DNA of 64,000 nucleotides from Shewanella corallii (GCF_023349125.1 NZ_JAKIKT010000001.1:744001-808000); one strand, 5' to 3'. Shown: positions 26,772-36,119, counted from the stretch's first letter. A program made the numbers and translations. The notes: generated by a model from the sequence alone, not told the origin.

Positions 26772-27221
26772 ATGCACTGTCCGTTTTGCAACGCAACCGA
26801 TACCAAGGTTATCGACTCACGTTTGGTGGGTGAGGGCCATCAGGTCCGGCGTCGCCGTGAATGCACAGAGTGCCACGAAAGATTTACCACCTTCGAAGGT
26901 GCTGAACTGGTGATGCCACGTGTGATTAAGCAGGATGGCAGTCGTCAGCCCTTTGATGAAGAGAAGCTGCGTGGCGGTATGCTCAGAGCGGTAGAGAAAC
27001 GCCCTGTGTCCATGGATCAGATTGAGCAGTCGCTCAGTAAGATTAAGTCCATGGTGCGTGCAACAGGTGAACGTGAAATTCCGTCTGAGTTGATTGGTAA
27101 CCTGATGATGGAGCAGTTGATGCACCTGGATAAGGTTGCCTATATTCGATTTGCGTCGGTATACCGCGCATTTGAAGATGTTTCCGAGTTTGGTGAAGCG
27201 ATCGCCAAACTGCAAAAGTGA
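26772..27221 (+). CDS. nrdR: Transcriptional repressor NrdR
   Basis: 149 residues. A zinc ribbon opens the protein ([17 protein letters not shown], then [14 protein letters not shown]; Cys3, Cys6, Cys31 and Cys34), followed by an ATP-cone domain. NrdR binds NrdR boxes upstream of ribonucleotide reductase genes and responds to dATP/ATP. No nrd gene is in the window, so its targets are elsewhere. It is the first gene of the nrdR-ribD-ribE-ribBX-ribH-nusB run, a common gammaproteobacterial order. A CCGGGC hairpin with TTTT lies between nrdR and ribD. Confidence 0.97.
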   Translation: MHCPFCNATDTKVIDSRLVGEGHQVRRRRECTECHERFTTFEGAELVMPRVIKQDGSRQPFDEEKLRGGMLRAVEKRPVSMDQIEQSLSKIKSMVRATGEREIPSELIGNLMMEQLMHLDKVAYIRFASVYRAFEDVSEFGEAIAKLQK

Positions 27222-27228
27222 TTGAATG

Positions 27229-27250
27229 CCGGGCTTCACTGCCCGGTTTT
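27229..27250 (+). terminator. Terminator-like hairpin between nrdR and ribD
   Basis: CCGGGC/GCCCGG stem with a 6-base loop and TTTT. The ribD start is only 19 bases further, so it may reduce rather than stop read-through. Confidence 0.55.
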
Positions 27251-27268
27251 ACTACCCGGGTACTTCCC

Positions 27269-28411
27269 ATGTGGTCTGCTCAAGATATTCAAATGATGGC
27301 CCGTTCCATCCAGCTCGCCAAACGTGGCCGCTTTACCACGGCACCCAACCCCAACGTGGGCTGCGTGCTGACCGTCAATGATGAAATCGTCGGTGAAGGC
27401 TTTCATATTCAGGCCGGTGGTCCCCACGCCGAAGTGCATGCCTTGCGCATGGCCGGTGATAAGTCCCGGGGCGCAACTGCCTATGTGACTCTTGAACCCT
27501 GCAGTCATTACGGCCGCACACCACCCTGTGCCAAAGGCTTGATTGAAGCCGGTGTCGCCAGAGTCGTGGTTGCCATGACAGATCCCAACCCTCAGGTCGC
27601 CGGTCGCGGCATCAATATGCTTAAAGATGCCGGTATTGAGGTGCAGACGGGTCTGCTGGAAGTGGAGGCTCGTGCCCTGAATCCGGGCTTTCTGACCCGT
27701 ATGGAAACCGGCTTACCCTTTGTGACTGTGAAAGTCGCAGCCAGCCTTGATGGTAAAACCGCACTGTCCAACGGCGTCTCCAAGTGGATTACCGGCCCCC
27801 AGGCCCGCGCGGATGTGCAGCGCCTGCGTGCCCGTCACCCGGCGCTGGTTACCGGCATTGAAACCATTCTGGCTGACAATCCCACTCTGAATGTGCGCTT
27901 TGATGAGCTGGGCTCAGTGGTCGATGAGACTGGTGTACTGAATGAATCAACCCTGCAGCAACCCTTGCGTGTGGTGCTGGACTCGAGTGCCAGACTGACA
28001 GCTGAACAGGCGTCGAACCTGTTTGGTTTTGCCTCGCCCATACTGCTGGTGTCGACTCAGGCATACAGTGATGCGCAATTGGCCGCTTTTCCTGAGCATG
28101 TTGAAACCCTGGTGCTTGCCGCCAAAGATGGCCGTGTTGATTTGGCCGCCTTGCTGGCTGAGCTGGGTAAACGGGTGAATGCCGTGCTGGTGGAAGCGGG
28201 TGCAACCCTGGCCGGGGCATTTGTGGCGGCTGATTTGGTTGATGAGCTGGTTTTGTACCAGGCGCCAAAATTGCTCGGCAGTCACGGTCGTAACATGTTG
28301 GTCTTGCCCGACTGGCAAACCATGGATAGCATTCCTGCCATGACATTGTGTGATGAGCGCAAAGTGGGTGAAGACAGGCGTTTTGTCTTTAACCTGACAA
28401 AGCAGCAATAG
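27269..28411 (+). CDS. ribD: Bifunctional riboflavin biosynthesis deaminase/reductase RibD
   Basis: 380 residues. The N-terminal deaminase has APNPNVGCV, HAEVHAL (His53-x-Glu55) and PCSHYGRTPPC, the zinc ligands; the C-terminal reductase begins near residue 150 with FVTVKVAASLDGKTAL and uses NADPH. It converts the product of GTP cyclohydrolase II in two steps to 5-amino-6-ribitylamino-uracil phosphate. The frame opens at 27218 inside the nrdR stop, but the ATG at 27269 gives the family N-terminus MWSAQDIQMM. It lies 55 bases before ribE. Confidence 0.96.
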   Translation: MWSAQDIQMMARSIQLAKRGRFTTAPNPNVGCVLTVNDEIVGEGFHIQAGGPHAEVHALRMAGDKSRGATAYVTLEPCSHYGRTPPCAKGLIEAGVARVVVAMTDPNPQVAGRGINMLKDAGIEVQTGLLEVEARALNPGFLTRMETGLPFVTVKVAASLDGKTALSNGVSKWITGPQARADVQRLRARHPALVTGIETILADNPTLNVRFDELGSVVDETGVLNESTLQQPLRVVLDSSARLTAEQASNLFGFASPILLVSTQAYSDAQLAAFPEHVETLVLAAKDGRVDLAALLAELGKRVNAVLVEAGATLAGAFVAADLVDELVLYQAPKLLGSHGRNMLVLPDWQTMDSIPAMTLCDERKVGEDRRFVFNLTKQQ

Positions 28412-28466
28412 ACAAGATTTTCATTCCGGGACGCTATACGTGCCGGAGTATAAAGAGTGAGTAACT

Positions 28467-29123
28467 ATGTTTACCGGCATTATCGAAGCAGTAGGGACGA
28501 TTCGTCAGATCCAGCGTCGGGGCGATGATATTCGCCTGACCGTCGCCAGTGGCACTCTGGATTTGGCCGATGTAAAGCTGGGTGACAGTATTGCCACCAA
28601 TGGTGTGTGCCTGACGGTAGTTGAGCGTCTGGCCGATGGTTATGTGGCTGACGTGTCAGCTGAAACTGTGGCTCTGACCGGCTTTAACCGTTATCAGGTA
28701 GGCACTAAGGTGAACCTGGAAAAGGCGGTGACCCCAACTACGCGTCTGGGCGGGCATATGGTGTCAGGTCATGTGGATGGTATTGCTACCGTCGCTGAGC
28801 GCAGCAATCGTGGCGCCGCCATTGAATTCTGGCTGGAAGCGCCGGCTGAGTTGGCTCGCTATATCGCCCACAAGGGATCCATCACTATTGATGGCGTGAG
28901 CCTGACCACCAACGAAGTGGACGGCAACCGTTTCCGTCTGACGATTGTGCCCCACACCGCGGCTGAAACCACACTGCTGGATATGCATGCCGGCACTCAA
29001 GTGAATATAGAAGTGGATCTGGTGGCTCGCTATCTTGAGCGGCTTATCAGCTTTAAAGACGATGACAAATCTGCCGGTGGCGTCACCATGGAGCTGCTGG
29101 CCCGCGCTGGTTTTATGCGTTAA
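28467..29123 (+). CDS. ribE: Riboflavin synthase, alpha subunit
   Basis: 218 residues made of two homologous lumazine-binding barrels: MFTGIIEAVGTIR at the start and GHMVSGHVDGIATVAERSN opening the second half. Catalytic elements include the Cys in SIATNGVCLTVVE and the SHVDG-type loop. It dismutates two 6,7-dimethyl-8-ribityllumazine molecules to riboflavin. In E. coli the gene is called ribC. No FMN riboswitch is visible upstream within this cluster. Confidence 0.97.
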   Translation: MFTGIIEAVGTIRQIQRRGDDIRLTVASGTLDLADVKLGDSIATNGVCLTVVERLADGYVADVSAETVALTGFNRYQVGTKVNLEKAVTPTTRLGGHMVSGHVDGIATVAERSNRGAAIEFWLEAPAELARYIAHKGSITIDGVSLTTNEVDGNRFRLTIVPHTAAETTLLDMHAGTQVNIEVDLVARYLERLISFKDDDKSAGGVTMELLARAGFMR

Positions 29124-29200
29124 TCGACAGTATTTGAGTCAAATCTTTCTACAATGCTGGGAGTGTTTCCTTCCAGTCAAAGCAAAATAAAGGTCTTACA

Positions 29201-30304
29201 ATGGCGCTACATACAATCGAAGAGATCATTGAGGATATTCGTCAGGGCAAAATGGTAATCCTGATGGATGATGAAGACAGGGAAAATGAAGGTGATCTCA
29301 TCATGGCCGCCGATATGGTGACCCCGGAAGCGATTAACTTTATGGCGACCCATGGTCGCGGCCTGATCTGCCAGACCATGACCCGTGAGCGCTGTCAGCA
29401 GCTGAACTTGCCGCTGATGGTAAGCAACAACAATGCTCAGTTCTCTACCAACTTTACCGTTTCCATTGAAGCCGCTGAAGGCGTGACCACTGGTATCAGT
29501 GCCCACGACCGTGCGGTGACTGTCAAAGCCGCTGTTGCCAAAGATGCCAGGGCGTCTGATCTGGTGCAGCCCGGTCATATCTTCCCGCTGATGGCGCAGG
29601 AAGGTGGCGTGCTGATCCGTGCCGGTCACACTGAGGCAGGTTGCGATCTGGCCCGTCTGGCTGGTTTCGAACCTTCAGGTGTGATTGTTGAGATTCTGAA
29701 TGAAGATGGCACCATGGCGCGCCGTCCGGATCTGGAGATCTTCAGTGAGAAGCATGGCATCAAGATTGGTACCATCGCCGACCTGATTGAATACCGCAAC
29801 AATACTGAAACCACAGTGGTGCGCGAAGCTGAGTGTCAGCTGCCAACCCGCTACGGCGATTTCACCATGGTGACCTACCGCGACACCATCGACAACCAGT
29901 TGCACTTTGCGCTGGTGAAAGGTGATGTTACTGAGGATGTGCTGGTTCGTGTGCACCTGCCAAGCACCTTTAACGACCTGCTGTTCTCTGAGCGTAACCA
30001 GAGCCGCAGCTGGCCGCTGGATCTGGCGATGGGGCGTATTGCCGATGAAGGTGGTGTGCTGGTGCTGCTGGGCAATGAAGAGAGCACTGATGACCTGCTG
30101 GCCAAAGTGCGTGCCTTCGAAGCGGAAGATAAGGGCGCTCAGCCAATTGCTGCCAAGTGGCAGGGGACATCCCGTCGCGTGGGTGTAGGTTCTCAGATAC
30201 TGGCTGACCTTGGTGTGACCAAGATGCGACTGCTGAGCTCCCAGAAGCGTTACCACAGCCTGTCCGGTTTCGGCCTGGAAGTGACTGAGTACGTTTCCGA
30301 ATAA
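29201..30304 (+). CDS. ribBX: RibBX: dihydroxybutanone-phosphate synthase fused to a degenerate cyclohydrolase II domain
   Basis: 367 residues. The N-terminal RibB domain (1-200) is intact: [39 protein letters not shown] and [17 protein letters not shown], with acidic metal ligands and the HTEA loop. The C-terminal part (about 205-367) has the RibA outline but not its chemistry: where GTP cyclohydrolase II has three zinc cysteines (SECLTGDxxGSxRCDCG) it reads [19 protein letters not shown], and the RQEGRGIGL loop is GNEESTDDL. So it is the RibBX variant known from Shewanella and other Proteobacteria, and a separate ribA must exist elsewhere. It lies between ribE and ribH. Confidence 0.93.
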   Translation: MALHTIEEIIEDIRQGKMVILMDDEDRENEGDLIMAADMVTPEAINFMATHGRGLICQTMTRERCQQLNLPLMVSNNNAQFSTNFTVSIEAAEGVTTGISAHDRAVTVKAAVAKDARASDLVQPGHIFPLMAQEGGVLIRAGHTEAGCDLARLAGFEPSGVIVEILNEDGTMARRPDLEIFSEKHGIKIGTIADLIEYRNNTETTVVREAECQLPTRYGDFTMVTYRDTIDNQLHFALVKGDVTEDVLVRVHLPSTFNDLLFSERNQSRSWPLDLAMGRIADEGGVLVLLGNEESTDDLLAKVRAFEAEDKGAQPIAAKWQGTSRRVGVGSQILADLGVTKMRLLSSQKRYHSLSGFGLEVTEYVSE

Positions 30305-30472
30305 GATTTTGTGCTGCCGCCTGCTAACTATTTGTCATAACAGGCGGTCTGCATCATTGAGTCGAATTTAACTTTTTCAGAAAAATTGCATAGAGCTTGG
30401 ACGAAAAGCCTGTGGTATCATACCGCCACTTTTCGCCCCGAGCCCGGGTGCTATAGCAACATAGGTAAGATA

Positions 30473-30949
30473 ATGAACGTAGTTCAAGGTAATATCGAAG
30501 CGAAAAATGCCAAGGTGGCGATTGTTGTTTCACGTTTCAACAGCTTTCTGGTTGAGAGCCTGTTGGAAGGGGCGATTGACACGCTGAAACGCTTTGGTCA
30601 GGTAGCTGATGAAAACATCACTGTTGTCCGTGTTCCAGGTGCGTTTGAGCTGCCATTGGCTGCACGTCGTGTAGCTGCCAGTGGCCAATTCGACGGTATC
30701 ATTGCGCTGGGTGCAGTGATCCGTGGCGGTACGCCGCACTTTGATTTCGTTGCAGGTGAATGTAACAAAGGTCTGGCTCAAGTTTCTCTGGAGTTCGACG
30801 TACCCGTATCTTTCGGTGTACTGACTACAGATACCATTGAGCAGGCGATTGAACGTTCAGGTACCAAGGCCGGTAACAAAGGTGGCGAAGCTGCCCTGGG
30901 TCTGCTGGAAATGGTCAATGTGCTGCAAGAACTTGAACAACAGCTGTAA
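30473..30949 (+). CDS. ribH: 6,7-dimethyl-8-ribityllumazine synthase
   Basis: 158 residues from the ATG at 30473. It joins the RibD product with dihydroxybutanone phosphate to lumazine. Motifs: [16 protein letters not shown] at the start, [30 protein letters not shown] with the catalytic His, and [17 protein letters not shown]. Frames upstream of 30473 lack a ribosome site. It is followed by nusB after 15 bases, a classic pairing. Upstream, a CCGCCTG/CAGGCGG inverted repeat (30317-30347) has no T tract. Confidence 0.97.
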   Translation: MNVVQGNIEAKNAKVAIVVSRFNSFLVESLLEGAIDTLKRFGQVADENITVVRVPGAFELPLAARRVAASGQFDGIIALGAVIRGGTPHFDFVAGECNKGLAQVSLEFDVPVSFGVLTTDTIEQAIERSGTKAGNKGGEAALGLLEMVNVLQELEQQL

Positions 30950-30964
30950 TTAACAGGAAATTCA

Positions 30965-31369
30965 ATGAAGCCTTCTGAGCGCCGTAAGGCCCGCCGTTTA
31001 GCGGTACAGGCCGTATATTCATGGCAATTGAGCGGTAACAACGTCGCTGATGTGGAACATCAGTTTCTGACTGAGCAGAACCTGGACGGTGTTGATGTTG
31101 CTTATTTCCGTGAACTGTTTGCGGGCGCTGCAACCAAGACTGCGCAATTGGACGAGATGCTGGTTCCATTCCTGGAGCGTCCTCTGGATGAAGTGGATCC
31201 AATCGAGAAAGCCATTTTGCGTTTGGCTGCCTTTGAACTAACCTTCCGTAAGGATGTGCCGTTCAAGGTAGTGATCAATGAAGCTATCGAGTCTGCCAAG
31301 ACCTTCGGTGCCGAAGATGGTCACAAGTTTGTCAATGGTATTCTGGACAAGCTGGTTGCACGTAAGTAA
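30965..31369 (+). CDS. nusB: Transcription antitermination factor NusB
   Basis: 134 residues with the all-helical NusB fold: [24 protein letters not shown], then [13 protein letters not shown] and [28 protein letters not shown]. It binds boxA RNA with S10 (NusE) in rRNA antitermination. The gene follows ribH closely and is followed by a strong terminator before thiL, so thiL-pgpA expression probably depends on read-through or its own promoter. Confidence 0.97.
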   Translation: MKPSERRKARRLAVQAVYSWQLSGNNVADVEHQFLTEQNLDGVDVAYFRELFAGAATKTAQLDEMLVPFLERPLDEVDPIEKAILRLAAFELTFRKDVPFKVVINEAIESAKTFGAEDGHKFVNGILDKLVARK

Positions 31370-31374
31370 CAGAC

Positions 31375-31402
31375 AAAACGGTATCCTATGGATACCGTTT
31401 TT
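31375..31402 (+). terminator. Terminator between nusB and thiL
   Basis: Twelve-base stem AAAACGGTATCC/GGATACCGTTTT with loop TAT, then T. It starts 6 bases past the nusB stop. Confidence 0.88.
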
Positions 31403-31427
31403 CTATGGATTGCTCCGGTAATTTACA

Positions 31428-32384
31428 GTGAAAGAATTTCAACTGATCGAAAATTTCTTCAGCGGACGGGGTCCCCTGCGCCGCGATGTCTTGCTAGGGA
31501 TTGGCGACGACTGTGCTGTAGTACAACCTGCTGCCAATAAAGCCCTGGCGATTTCCGTCGACACCCTGGTGGAGAATGTCCACTTTTTGCCTGCCATGCC
31601 GGCTGCTGATCTCGGCTATAAAGCGCTGGCAGTTAACCTGTCTGATCTGGCATCTATGGGCGCTGAGCCTGCCTGGATGGCGCTGGCGTTAACTCTGCCT
31701 GAGCCCGATGAGCTGTGGCTGCGTCGTTTTTCCGAAGGCCTGCTGGATGCTGCGGAATACTATGGTATTGCGCTGGTCGGCGGCGATACCACACGTGGCC
31801 CCAAATCTATCACCATTACTGTCAATGGACAGGTGCCGGAAGATAAGGCGCTTACCCGTGGTGGAGCAAAAGCCGGTGACTGGATCTATGTGACAGGAAC
31901 TTTGGGTGATTCGGCTCTTGGCCTGCAACTGCTGCAGGGTAAACATGATGCCAGATCGGAGCACAGAGAGTACCTGATAGGTCGCCATTACCGGCCAACG
32001 CCACGAGTGTTGGCAGGGCAGTGCCTGCGCGGTCTGGCGTCCAGTGCTATCGACCTGTCTGATGGTTTGATGTCAGATATTGGCCATGTGCTGAAAGCAT
32101 CTGGTGTTGGTGCTGTGGTTAAGGTGGAAGATTTGCCTTTGTCCCAGGCGATGCTGGATACTGTGTCTCCTGAGTTTGCCCAAAGCCTGGCACTGACGGG
32201 TGGCGAAGATTATGAGCTGCTGTTTACCGTGCCGGAAGCCCAGAAAGGGGCTTTGGAAACCTCACTGAGTCAAAGTGGCGTTAAGTTTGTCAAAATTGGC
32301 CAGATCTGCGCCGGGAACCAATTAAAGCTGCTCAAGGACGGCGAGCCATTTACCCCCGAGAATCTGGGGTTCGAGCATTTTTAA
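31428..32384 (+). CDS. thiL: Thiamine-monophosphate kinase
   Basis: 318 residues with a GTG start. It phosphorylates thiamine monophosphate to thiamine pyrophosphate. Motifs of the AIR synthase-like fold: GIGDDCAVVQP, ISVDTLVENVHF, YKALAVNLSDLASMGAEP and LVGGDTTRGP, with aspartates that bind magnesium and ATP. pgpA follows without any gap, a common pairing. The GTG is used because no ATG is available near the family N-terminus MKEFQLIENFF. Confidence 0.95.
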   Translation: MKEFQLIENFFSGRGPLRRDVLLGIGDDCAVVQPAANKALAISVDTLVENVHFLPAMPAADLGYKALAVNLSDLASMGAEPAWMALALTLPEPDELWLRRFSEGLLDAAEYYGIALVGGDTTRGPKSITITVNGQVPEDKALTRGGAKAGDWIYVTGTLGDSALGLQLLQGKHDARSEHREYLIGRHYRPTPRVLAGQCLRGLASSAIDLSDGLMSDIGHVLKASGVGAVVKVEDLPLSQAMLDTVSPEFAQSLALTGGEDYELLFTVPEAQKGALETSLSQSGVKFVKIGQICAGNQLKLLKDGEPFTPENLGFEHF

Positions 32385-32879
32385 ATGAAGTTGTTTGCAA
32401 AAGATGAAGCACTGAATCGCCTGTCACTGGCCAATCCGGTGCACTTTCTGGCTTTGGGTTTCGGCAGTGGTCTCGCTGCCAAGGCACCGGGCACATTCGG
32501 TACCCTTGCCGCCATTCCTCTTTATCTGGTGCTGGCTCCTCTGGGGCTGACCTGGTATCTGGTGGCGACCGCACTGGCGATTCTGGCCGGTATCTATATC
32601 TGTGGTAAAGCATCTGAAGATATGGGTGTACACGACCATGGCGCCATTGTGTGGGATGAAGTGGCCGGGCTGCTGATTACCATGATTGCAGCCCCTGTGG
32701 GATGGCAATGGCTGGTTGCCGGGTTTGTATTGTTCCGCCTGTTCGATATTTTCAAACCCTGGCCTATCCGTATTCTGGATGCCAAAGTGCATGGCGGTCT
32801 GGGCATTATGGCCGATGATGTATTGGCTGGTGTATTTGCCTTTCTGTCGATGCAGGTACTGGTGCACTTCTTCGGCTAA
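32385..32879 (+). CDS. pgpA: Phosphatidylglycerophosphatase A
   Basis: A 164-residue inner-membrane protein with three or four TM segments. AAKAPGTFGTLAAIPLY, ICGKASEDMGVHDHGAIVWDEVAG and FRLFDIFKPWPIRILDAKVHGGLGIMADDVLAG are PgpA landmarks; the acidic residues in these loops are the likely active site. It removes phosphate from PG-phosphate to give phosphatidylglycerol. The start follows the thiL stop directly (TAA then ATG), indicating translational coupling. A strong terminator comes after it. Confidence 0.96.
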   Translation: MKLFAKDEALNRLSLANPVHFLALGFGSGLAAKAPGTFGTLAAIPLYLVLAPLGLTWYLVATALAILAGIYICGKASEDMGVHDHGAIVWDEVAGLLITMIAAPVGWQWLVAGFVLFRLFDIFKPWPIRILDAKVHGGLGIMADDVLAGVFAFLSMQVLVHFFG

Positions 32880-32904
32880 CGCCAGGCCTAACTATCCCAT
32901 TGAT

Positions 32905-32931
32905 AAAAACCGCTCATTGAGCGGTTTTTTT
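32905..32931 (+). terminator. pgpA terminator
   Basis: AAAACCGCTC/GAGCGGTTTT with loop ATT and a T run. Confidence 0.92.
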
Positions 32932-32983
32932 GTGAGCGGATAACGGGCCTTATTCGTACACTTCTCAAGCCATAACATTTGTA

Positions 32984-33018
32984 AATGAGAATTACTTGCA
33001 AATGAGATTCAATTGCAA
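32984..33018. promoter_or_regulatory. Possible tandem Fur-like operator
   Basis: Two overlapping hexamer-rich units, AAATGAGAATTACTTGCA and AAATGAGATTCAATTGCA, lie about 90-125 bases upstream of the 61-residue gene. The TGAGAAT half matches the Fur half-site TGATAAT in 6 of 7 positions, but the second halves are poor. Binding is a guess from the pattern. Confidence 0.4.
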
Positions 33019-33109
33019 TAAGCTCTGCGGTATCTGGTTAGGCTTGGTCTGAATTCATCGCTCATATATTCAGGCTGGACGACAGGATAACGGACTGGAG
33101 GAGGTCAGG

Positions 33110-33295
33110 ATGAGTGCCAGAAAAGCAGGGCTCTGGAATATTTTGCTGTCGATAGCATTTGGCGCAGCTATTGTATTAATGTCGATTGCCGTGGAAGATC
33201 AGGAATTTGTTACCACCGCCATGTTGGTTATGGTGGGCATATGGTTTGTCCCTTTCGCCTGGTTGGCCAGCCGGGGACAGGCTGATGAGCATTAA
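33110..33295 (+). CDS. Two-TM mini membrane protein
   Basis: 61 residues with two hydrophobic helices (about 8-26 and 36-52, separated by AVEDQEFVT). A very strong GGAGGAGGT ribosome site precedes the ATG at 33110, so it is likely translated. Between pgpA and a convergent peptidase gene it stands alone with its own terminator. I do not recognise a family. If the Fur-like site upstream is real, the protein belongs to the iron response. Confidence 0.65.
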   Translation: MSARKAGLWNILLSIAFGAAIVLMSIAVEDQEFVTTAMLVMVGIWFVPFAWLASRGQADEH

Positions 33296-33314
33296 TGCGA
33301 TAACCAATAGCGAG

Positions 33315-33341
33315 AAAAAAGGAGCCATCAGGCTCCTTTTT
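33315..33341. terminator. Bidirectional terminator between the mini protein and the M14 peptidase
   Basis: AAAAAAGGAGCC/GGCTCCTTTTT with loop ATCA; A and T runs on both sides serve both convergent genes. Confidence 0.9.
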
Positions 33342-33345
33342 CAGT

Positions 33346-34269
33346 TTACTGCTTAAGTTGCGCCAGTACGTAATCCAGTCCAGCGGTTACGGCTGCGACC
33401 TGAGCATCATTACATTCATCGTCGGTGACCTTGGGGCTGTCCGGGTACACTTCTGTCGTGGTGCAGTATTCGCTGTCGGTCACACCTGCGCACAGGCCCA
33501 GCTTCTTCACCGGATAGTTGATGACACCTTCCTGTTCGACCGGCGCACCAATAATATTGCCATTGCTGTCTGGTGGCGCGATATGGGTCACTTTGCGCAC
33601 TGAGTCGATCATGGCTTTCTGGAACCCTTCCTGAGGGTTCTCGCTGTCGCCGACCAGATAGAAACCATCAGGCACGATATCAGGCTCATACTCTTTACCG
33701 TCACGGGCGGCCAGGGCAGGGCGGAACTCACCTTCGTCAGAATCTGTGGTTTCGTGCAGGTCGATATGAATCAGGAAGTCTTTGCCATAAAGGGCAACCA
33801 GAGACATCAGGCCTGCCGATTCTTCTGCCGGGCTGTTTTCCACAAAGGAGCGGTTGGGGTCTACGGCATTAGGGTTCCAGCGGTTGATGACCTCATAGCC
33901 CCATGGGCTGATACAGGGGGCAATCAGCAGGTTGAAGTCATGCTCGTATTCGCAAGCACGGGTTTGAGCGAACTTAATCGCCCCCTGCACACCACTGGTT
34001 TCATAGCCATGTACACCGCCGGTCACCAGCACTTTGGGTTTGTGCTCATCCCAGTTTTTGCTTTTCAACGCCAGCAGTGGAAAACGGGTTTCATCGTAGC
34101 TCAGCGCGCCATACTGAATGACATCAAACTTGTCGGCCAGTGCATGGATCTTCTCTACCACTTCTTTGTGGTAGCTGCGCTTTACGGTAATGGATGCCAG
34201 CCACTGGGCTTTTTCCTGCTCACCCCAGGGCATACCCGGCGTTCCGATTGGATAGAATGCTGTGCTCAT
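33346..34269 (-). CDS. M14 family metallocarboxypeptidase
   Basis: 307 residues from the ATG at 34269. The zinc site is His87-x-x-Glu90 in TGGVHGYETSG and His172 in IHIDLHETTD; PNAVDPNRSF gives the substrate-binding Asn-Arg; a likely catalytic Glu is in CTTTEVYPDS. No signal peptide, so the enzyme is cytoplasmic and probably trims C-terminal residues or an amide ligand; the substrate is unknown. A longer frame to 34428 exists but the extra part has no family character, and the shorter MSTAFYPIG start is preferred. It is divergent from gltS. Confidence 0.88.
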   Translation of the reverse strand: MSTAFYPIGTPGMPWGEQEKAQWLASITVKRSYHKEVVEKIHALADKFDVIQYGALSYDETRFPLLALKSKNWDEHKPKVLVTGGVHGYETSGVQGAIKFAQTRACEYEHDFNLLIAPCISPWGYEVINRWNPNAVDPNRSFVENSPAEESAGLMSLVALYGKDFLIHIDLHETTDSDEGEFRPALAARDGKEYEPDIVPDGFYLVGDSENPQEGFQKAMIDSVRKVTHIAPPDSNGNIIGAPVEQEGVINYPVKKLGLCAGVTDSEYCTTTEVYPDSPKVTDDECNDAQVAAVTAGLDYVLAQLKQ

Positions 34270-34822
34270 TTTGATTCTTGTTCTCGAGAGTTTGGTAGGG
34301 AAAGCATACGTATCCAGAGTGCTGAAAACCAGCCTCATTAAGGAATTATTACTTATTGGAAAGCACTGAGTAAGCCAGGCTTTGCTATATTCCCCTCCGT
34401 CAGCAGTCAGTCTTATCCCGGGCAACAATATTCTCTGTCTGAAACGCCTTGAATGTTAGCATTTGCTAATTATCATTTGCCCGTCTGCAGAGTTTCCTTC
34501 CGGCATCAGAATCCGCACTTTTTACCCCTTGAATGGATGCGTTTGTTTTTGAAATGTGTTCATGTTCTGCGCTTGGTAAGTTTTGGTTTTGGTATTGCGA
34601 TCAGAATAGGTTGGAAATTAACAAGATTTTGCCAGAATTTTGAAATAGATCAGGAAGTTGACTGGTTGATTGTCATTTATCATTTAATCGTGATTCCATA
34701 GTGAATTCGCAAATGACGATATACCAATTGACGGCACACGGCCCCTTAGGGGAGCCAGTACATGGAAGAATGCAGAATCAGGTATCAGGGAGGAGAGTAT
34801 TACAACAACTAAATGAGGTACT
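34270..34822. other. Long divergent intergenic region, peptidase and gltS
   Basis: 553 AT-rich bases with no supported gene. One perfect Fur-like half-site (ATTATCA, near 34470) stands alone, and a short CCCCT/AGGGG hairpin lies near 34741. Nothing else stands out; promoters for both genes must be here. Confidence 0.45.
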
Positions 34823-36046
34823 ATGAGTCATGTAATTTCCGTCGGCCCGCTGGAGTCCTTCCTAATCGCTATCAGCGTACTTTTCCTGGGTCACAGTATT
34901 AATGCCAAGCTGCCAGTACTGAAGCGTTTCAATATTCCTGAGCCCATTGTGGGTGGTCTGGTGGTGGCAGCAATTATTACCGCGCTGCACTTTAATCACA
35001 TAGAGCTTAAATTCGACCTGCCATTGCAGAACACCTTTATGTTGATGTTCTTCGCCACTGTGGGTTTGTCTGCCAACTACACCCAGTTGCTAAAGGGTGG
35101 CGCCAAGGTGTTTGTGTTTCTGGCTATTGCTTCCCTGTTTATTGTGGTGCAAAACGCTGTGGGTGTTTCCCTGGCGACCATGCTGGGGCTGGACCCGCTG
35201 ATGGGCTTGATTGCCGGCTCCATTACCCTGACAGGTGGACATGGCACCGGGGCGGCCTGGTCACAGACCCTGTCTGATATGTATGGCCTGCACAATACCC
35301 TTGAGATCGCCATGGCGTCAGCCACCTTTGGTTTGATTATGGGCGGTATTATCGGCAGCCCGGTTGCTCAGCGTCTTATCAAAAAGCATAAGCTGGAGTC
35401 TGAGTATGGCTGCGGTGACAAGTTGCAACCACACCCGGAAGTGGTGACCTATAACGAAAACGAAGAGGATAAGGTGACCGCCAAGAAGGTCATTGAGATG
35501 CTGTTTATCATGATCCTCTGCGTGACCGGCGCCAAGTATCTGGAGCAGTGGGTGAGCGGCTTTGAGATCTCCTGGCTGACGATTCCTGACTTCGTTTATG
35601 CCCTGTTTATTGGTGTGGTGGTGACCAATGTATTGGAGGTCACCAAGACACGCCATATCGATACTGAAACCATTGATATTCTGGGCACTGTGTCGCTGTC
35701 GCTGTTCCTGGCTATGGCACTGATGAGCCTGAAGCTTTGGAACATCTTTGACCTGGCAGTGCCATTCCTGATCATTCTGGCGGTACAGTCAGTGGTGATT
35801 GGCCTGTTTACCTACTGGATTACCTTCAAGATGATGGGCAGTAACTATGACGCTGCCGTGATGGCCAGTGGTCACTGTGGGTTTGGTCTGGGGGCAACGC
35901 CAACGGCGGTAATGAATATGGGCTCAGTGGTGAACCGCTATGGTCCTTCACCTCAGGCCTTTATGGTTGTCCCTATTGTGGGCGCCTTCTTTATCGACAT
36001 TGTTAACCTGATTATCCTGCAGGCGTACCTGTCGGTTATGGGTTAA
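34823..36046 (+). CDS. gltS: Sodium/glutamate symporter
   Basis: A 407-residue inner-membrane protein with about ten to twelve TM segments. GHSINAKLPVLKRFNIPEP near the start, the first GSITLTGGHGTGAAWS loop and its repeat MASGHCGFGLGATPTAVMN in the second half are GltS re-entrant elements. It imports glutamate with sodium. The upstream 553-base region is long, compatible with regulated expression. A shared terminator separates it from the convergent guaD. Confidence 0.94.
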   Translation: MSHVISVGPLESFLIAISVLFLGHSINAKLPVLKRFNIPEPIVGGLVVAAIITALHFNHIELKFDLPLQNTFMLMFFATVGLSANYTQLLKGGAKVFVFLAIASLFIVVQNAVGVSLATMLGLDPLMGLIAGSITLTGGHGTGAAWSQTLSDMYGLHNTLEIAMASATFGLIMGGIIGSPVAQRLIKKHKLESEYGCGDKLQPHPEVVTYNENEEDKVTAKKVIEMLFIMILCVTGAKYLEQWVSGFEISWLTIPDFVYALFIGVVVTNVLEVTKTRHIDTETIDILGTVSLSLFLAMALMSLKLWNIFDLAVPFLIILAVQSVVIGLFTYWITFKMMGSNYDAAVMASGHCGFGLGATPTAVMNMGSVVNRYGPSPQAFMVVPIVGAFFIDIVNLIILQAYLSVMG

Positions 36047-36062
36047 CATCTGCCTTAAAAAT

Positions 36063-36088
36063 AAAAAGGAGCCAATTGGCTCCTTTTT
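36063..36088. terminator. Bidirectional terminator between gltS and guaD
   Basis: AAAAAGGAGCC/GGCTCCTTTTT with loop AATT. It serves both convergent genes and has the same GGAGCC/GGCTCC core as the stem at 33315-33341. Confidence 0.9.
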
Positions 36089-36119
36089 TATATTTGGCTT
36101 ATACCATGTCAGACAAGCC

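Noticed and set aside
27218..27268. 17-codon N-terminal extension of RibD
   Set aside because: The GTG overlaps the nrdR stop, but the family start is MWSAQDIQMM at 27269.
30305..30472. FMN riboswitch upstream of ribH
   Set aside because: No RFN-type conserved stems were found; only one GC-rich inverted repeat without T tract.
34453..34701. 82-codon frame between the M14 peptidase and gltS
   Set aside because: No ribosome site, no motif, and codon usage like random AT-rich DNA.
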